Shown piece after piece: positions 5,880 to 5,983 of a stretch of 5,983 nt of DNA; within the stretch, counting starts at the first letter, position 1; each line of letters starts with the position of its first letter. The notes under the pieces are model-generated. The model saw nothing but the letters and a program-made list of their open reading frames with translations. It did no database searches and was not told the DNA's origin. This stretch comes from Euryarchaeota archaeon UBA111. Lineage in GTDB: Archaea > Thermoplasmatota > Poseidoniia > Poseidoniales > Poseidoniaceae. A program made the position numbers and the translations under genes. The stretch is from assembly GCA_002506025.1 (NCBI GenBank), contig DAWS01000095.1, forward strand, positions 1 through 5,983, in the 5' to 3' direction.

Positions 5880-5983
5880 ATGGACCACAACCCAGACCGA
5901 ATCTGTGTTTGGCCGGGATATTTCGATGCCAAAACCTCTCGTCGCAGTGGGCGACGCGTACCACGTGATTCATCAGTGCTCAA
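5880..5983 (+). CDS. srp19: Signal recognition particle protein SRP19, 5' part only
   Basis: SRP19 binds the tips of helices 6 and 8 of the archaeal/eukaryotic 7S RNA and prepares the particle for SRP54, so it acts in cotranslational targeting of secreted and membrane proteins. Only the first 34 residues lie in the window; the frame is still open at the right edge. They contain the family's N-terminal signature: ICVWPGYFDAKTSRRSGRRV (residues 8-27) followed by PRD, matching the usual W-P-x-Y-F-D, then S-R-x-x-G-R-R-V-P pattern. These aromatic and arginine residues are the RNA-binding part in known SRP19 structures. The start follows an AAGGTGA site and lies 34 bases after the S8e stop. The length and C-terminus cannot be judged. 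Confidence 0.94.
   Translation, partial: MDHNPDRICVWPGYFDAKTSRRSGRRVPRDSSVL

Noticed and set aside
5728..5973. Minus-strand open frame across the S8e end and SRP19 start
   Set aside because: It is antisense to two well-identified genes, and its translation shows no recognisable pattern.

Overview
The window is archaeal. It carries a ribosomal protein S8e gene and the start of an SRP19 gene, both of archaeal/eukaryotic type, plus an MCT-1-like PUA-domain protein. Several starts are preceded by GGTGA- or GGAGG-type ribosome-binding sites, and there are TATA-like boxes at archaeal spacing. The moderate base composition, the furin-like secreted protease and the compact gene packing would suit a planktonic marine euryarchaeon (Marine Group II/Poseidoniales-like). 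That lineage call is an inference from gene style; no rRNA or other marker is present.

Left part (minus strand, 1-3705): a secreted subtilisin-family protease of the kexin/furin type with a P domain, whose C-terminus is cut off by the left edge. Upstream of it on the same strand lies a 622-residue multidomain protein: an N-terminal PIN nuclease domain, a long helical TPR-like middle, and a C-terminal beta-rich domain that may be an OB fold. The protease has its own TATA box and need not be cotranscribed with the PIN gene.

Middle (3706-4806): a divergent promoter region, then a small plus-strand gene of unknown function (134 aa). It runs into the convergent minus-strand PUA-domain gene, and the two stop codons overlap. 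A second divergent promoter region follows.

Right part (plus strand, 4807-5983): a fumarylacetoacetate hydrolase family enzyme with FAHD1-type active-site residues, ribosomal protein S8e, and the first 34 residues of SRP19. S8e has a strong Shine-Dalgarno and a well-placed TATA-like box, so the S8e-SRP19 pair probably has its own promoter in addition to any read-through from the FAH gene. The PUA protein, S8e and SRP19 form a translation and protein-targeting neighbourhood; the protease and PIN-TPR protein look like an unrelated neighbouring block.

No gene-free stretch exceeds about 115 bases. I see no mobile element, CRISPR array, tRNA or rRNA. The least familiar item is the PIN-TPR-beta fusion protein. 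The most functionally readable is the furin-like protease, whose basic-residue specificity pocket appears intact.
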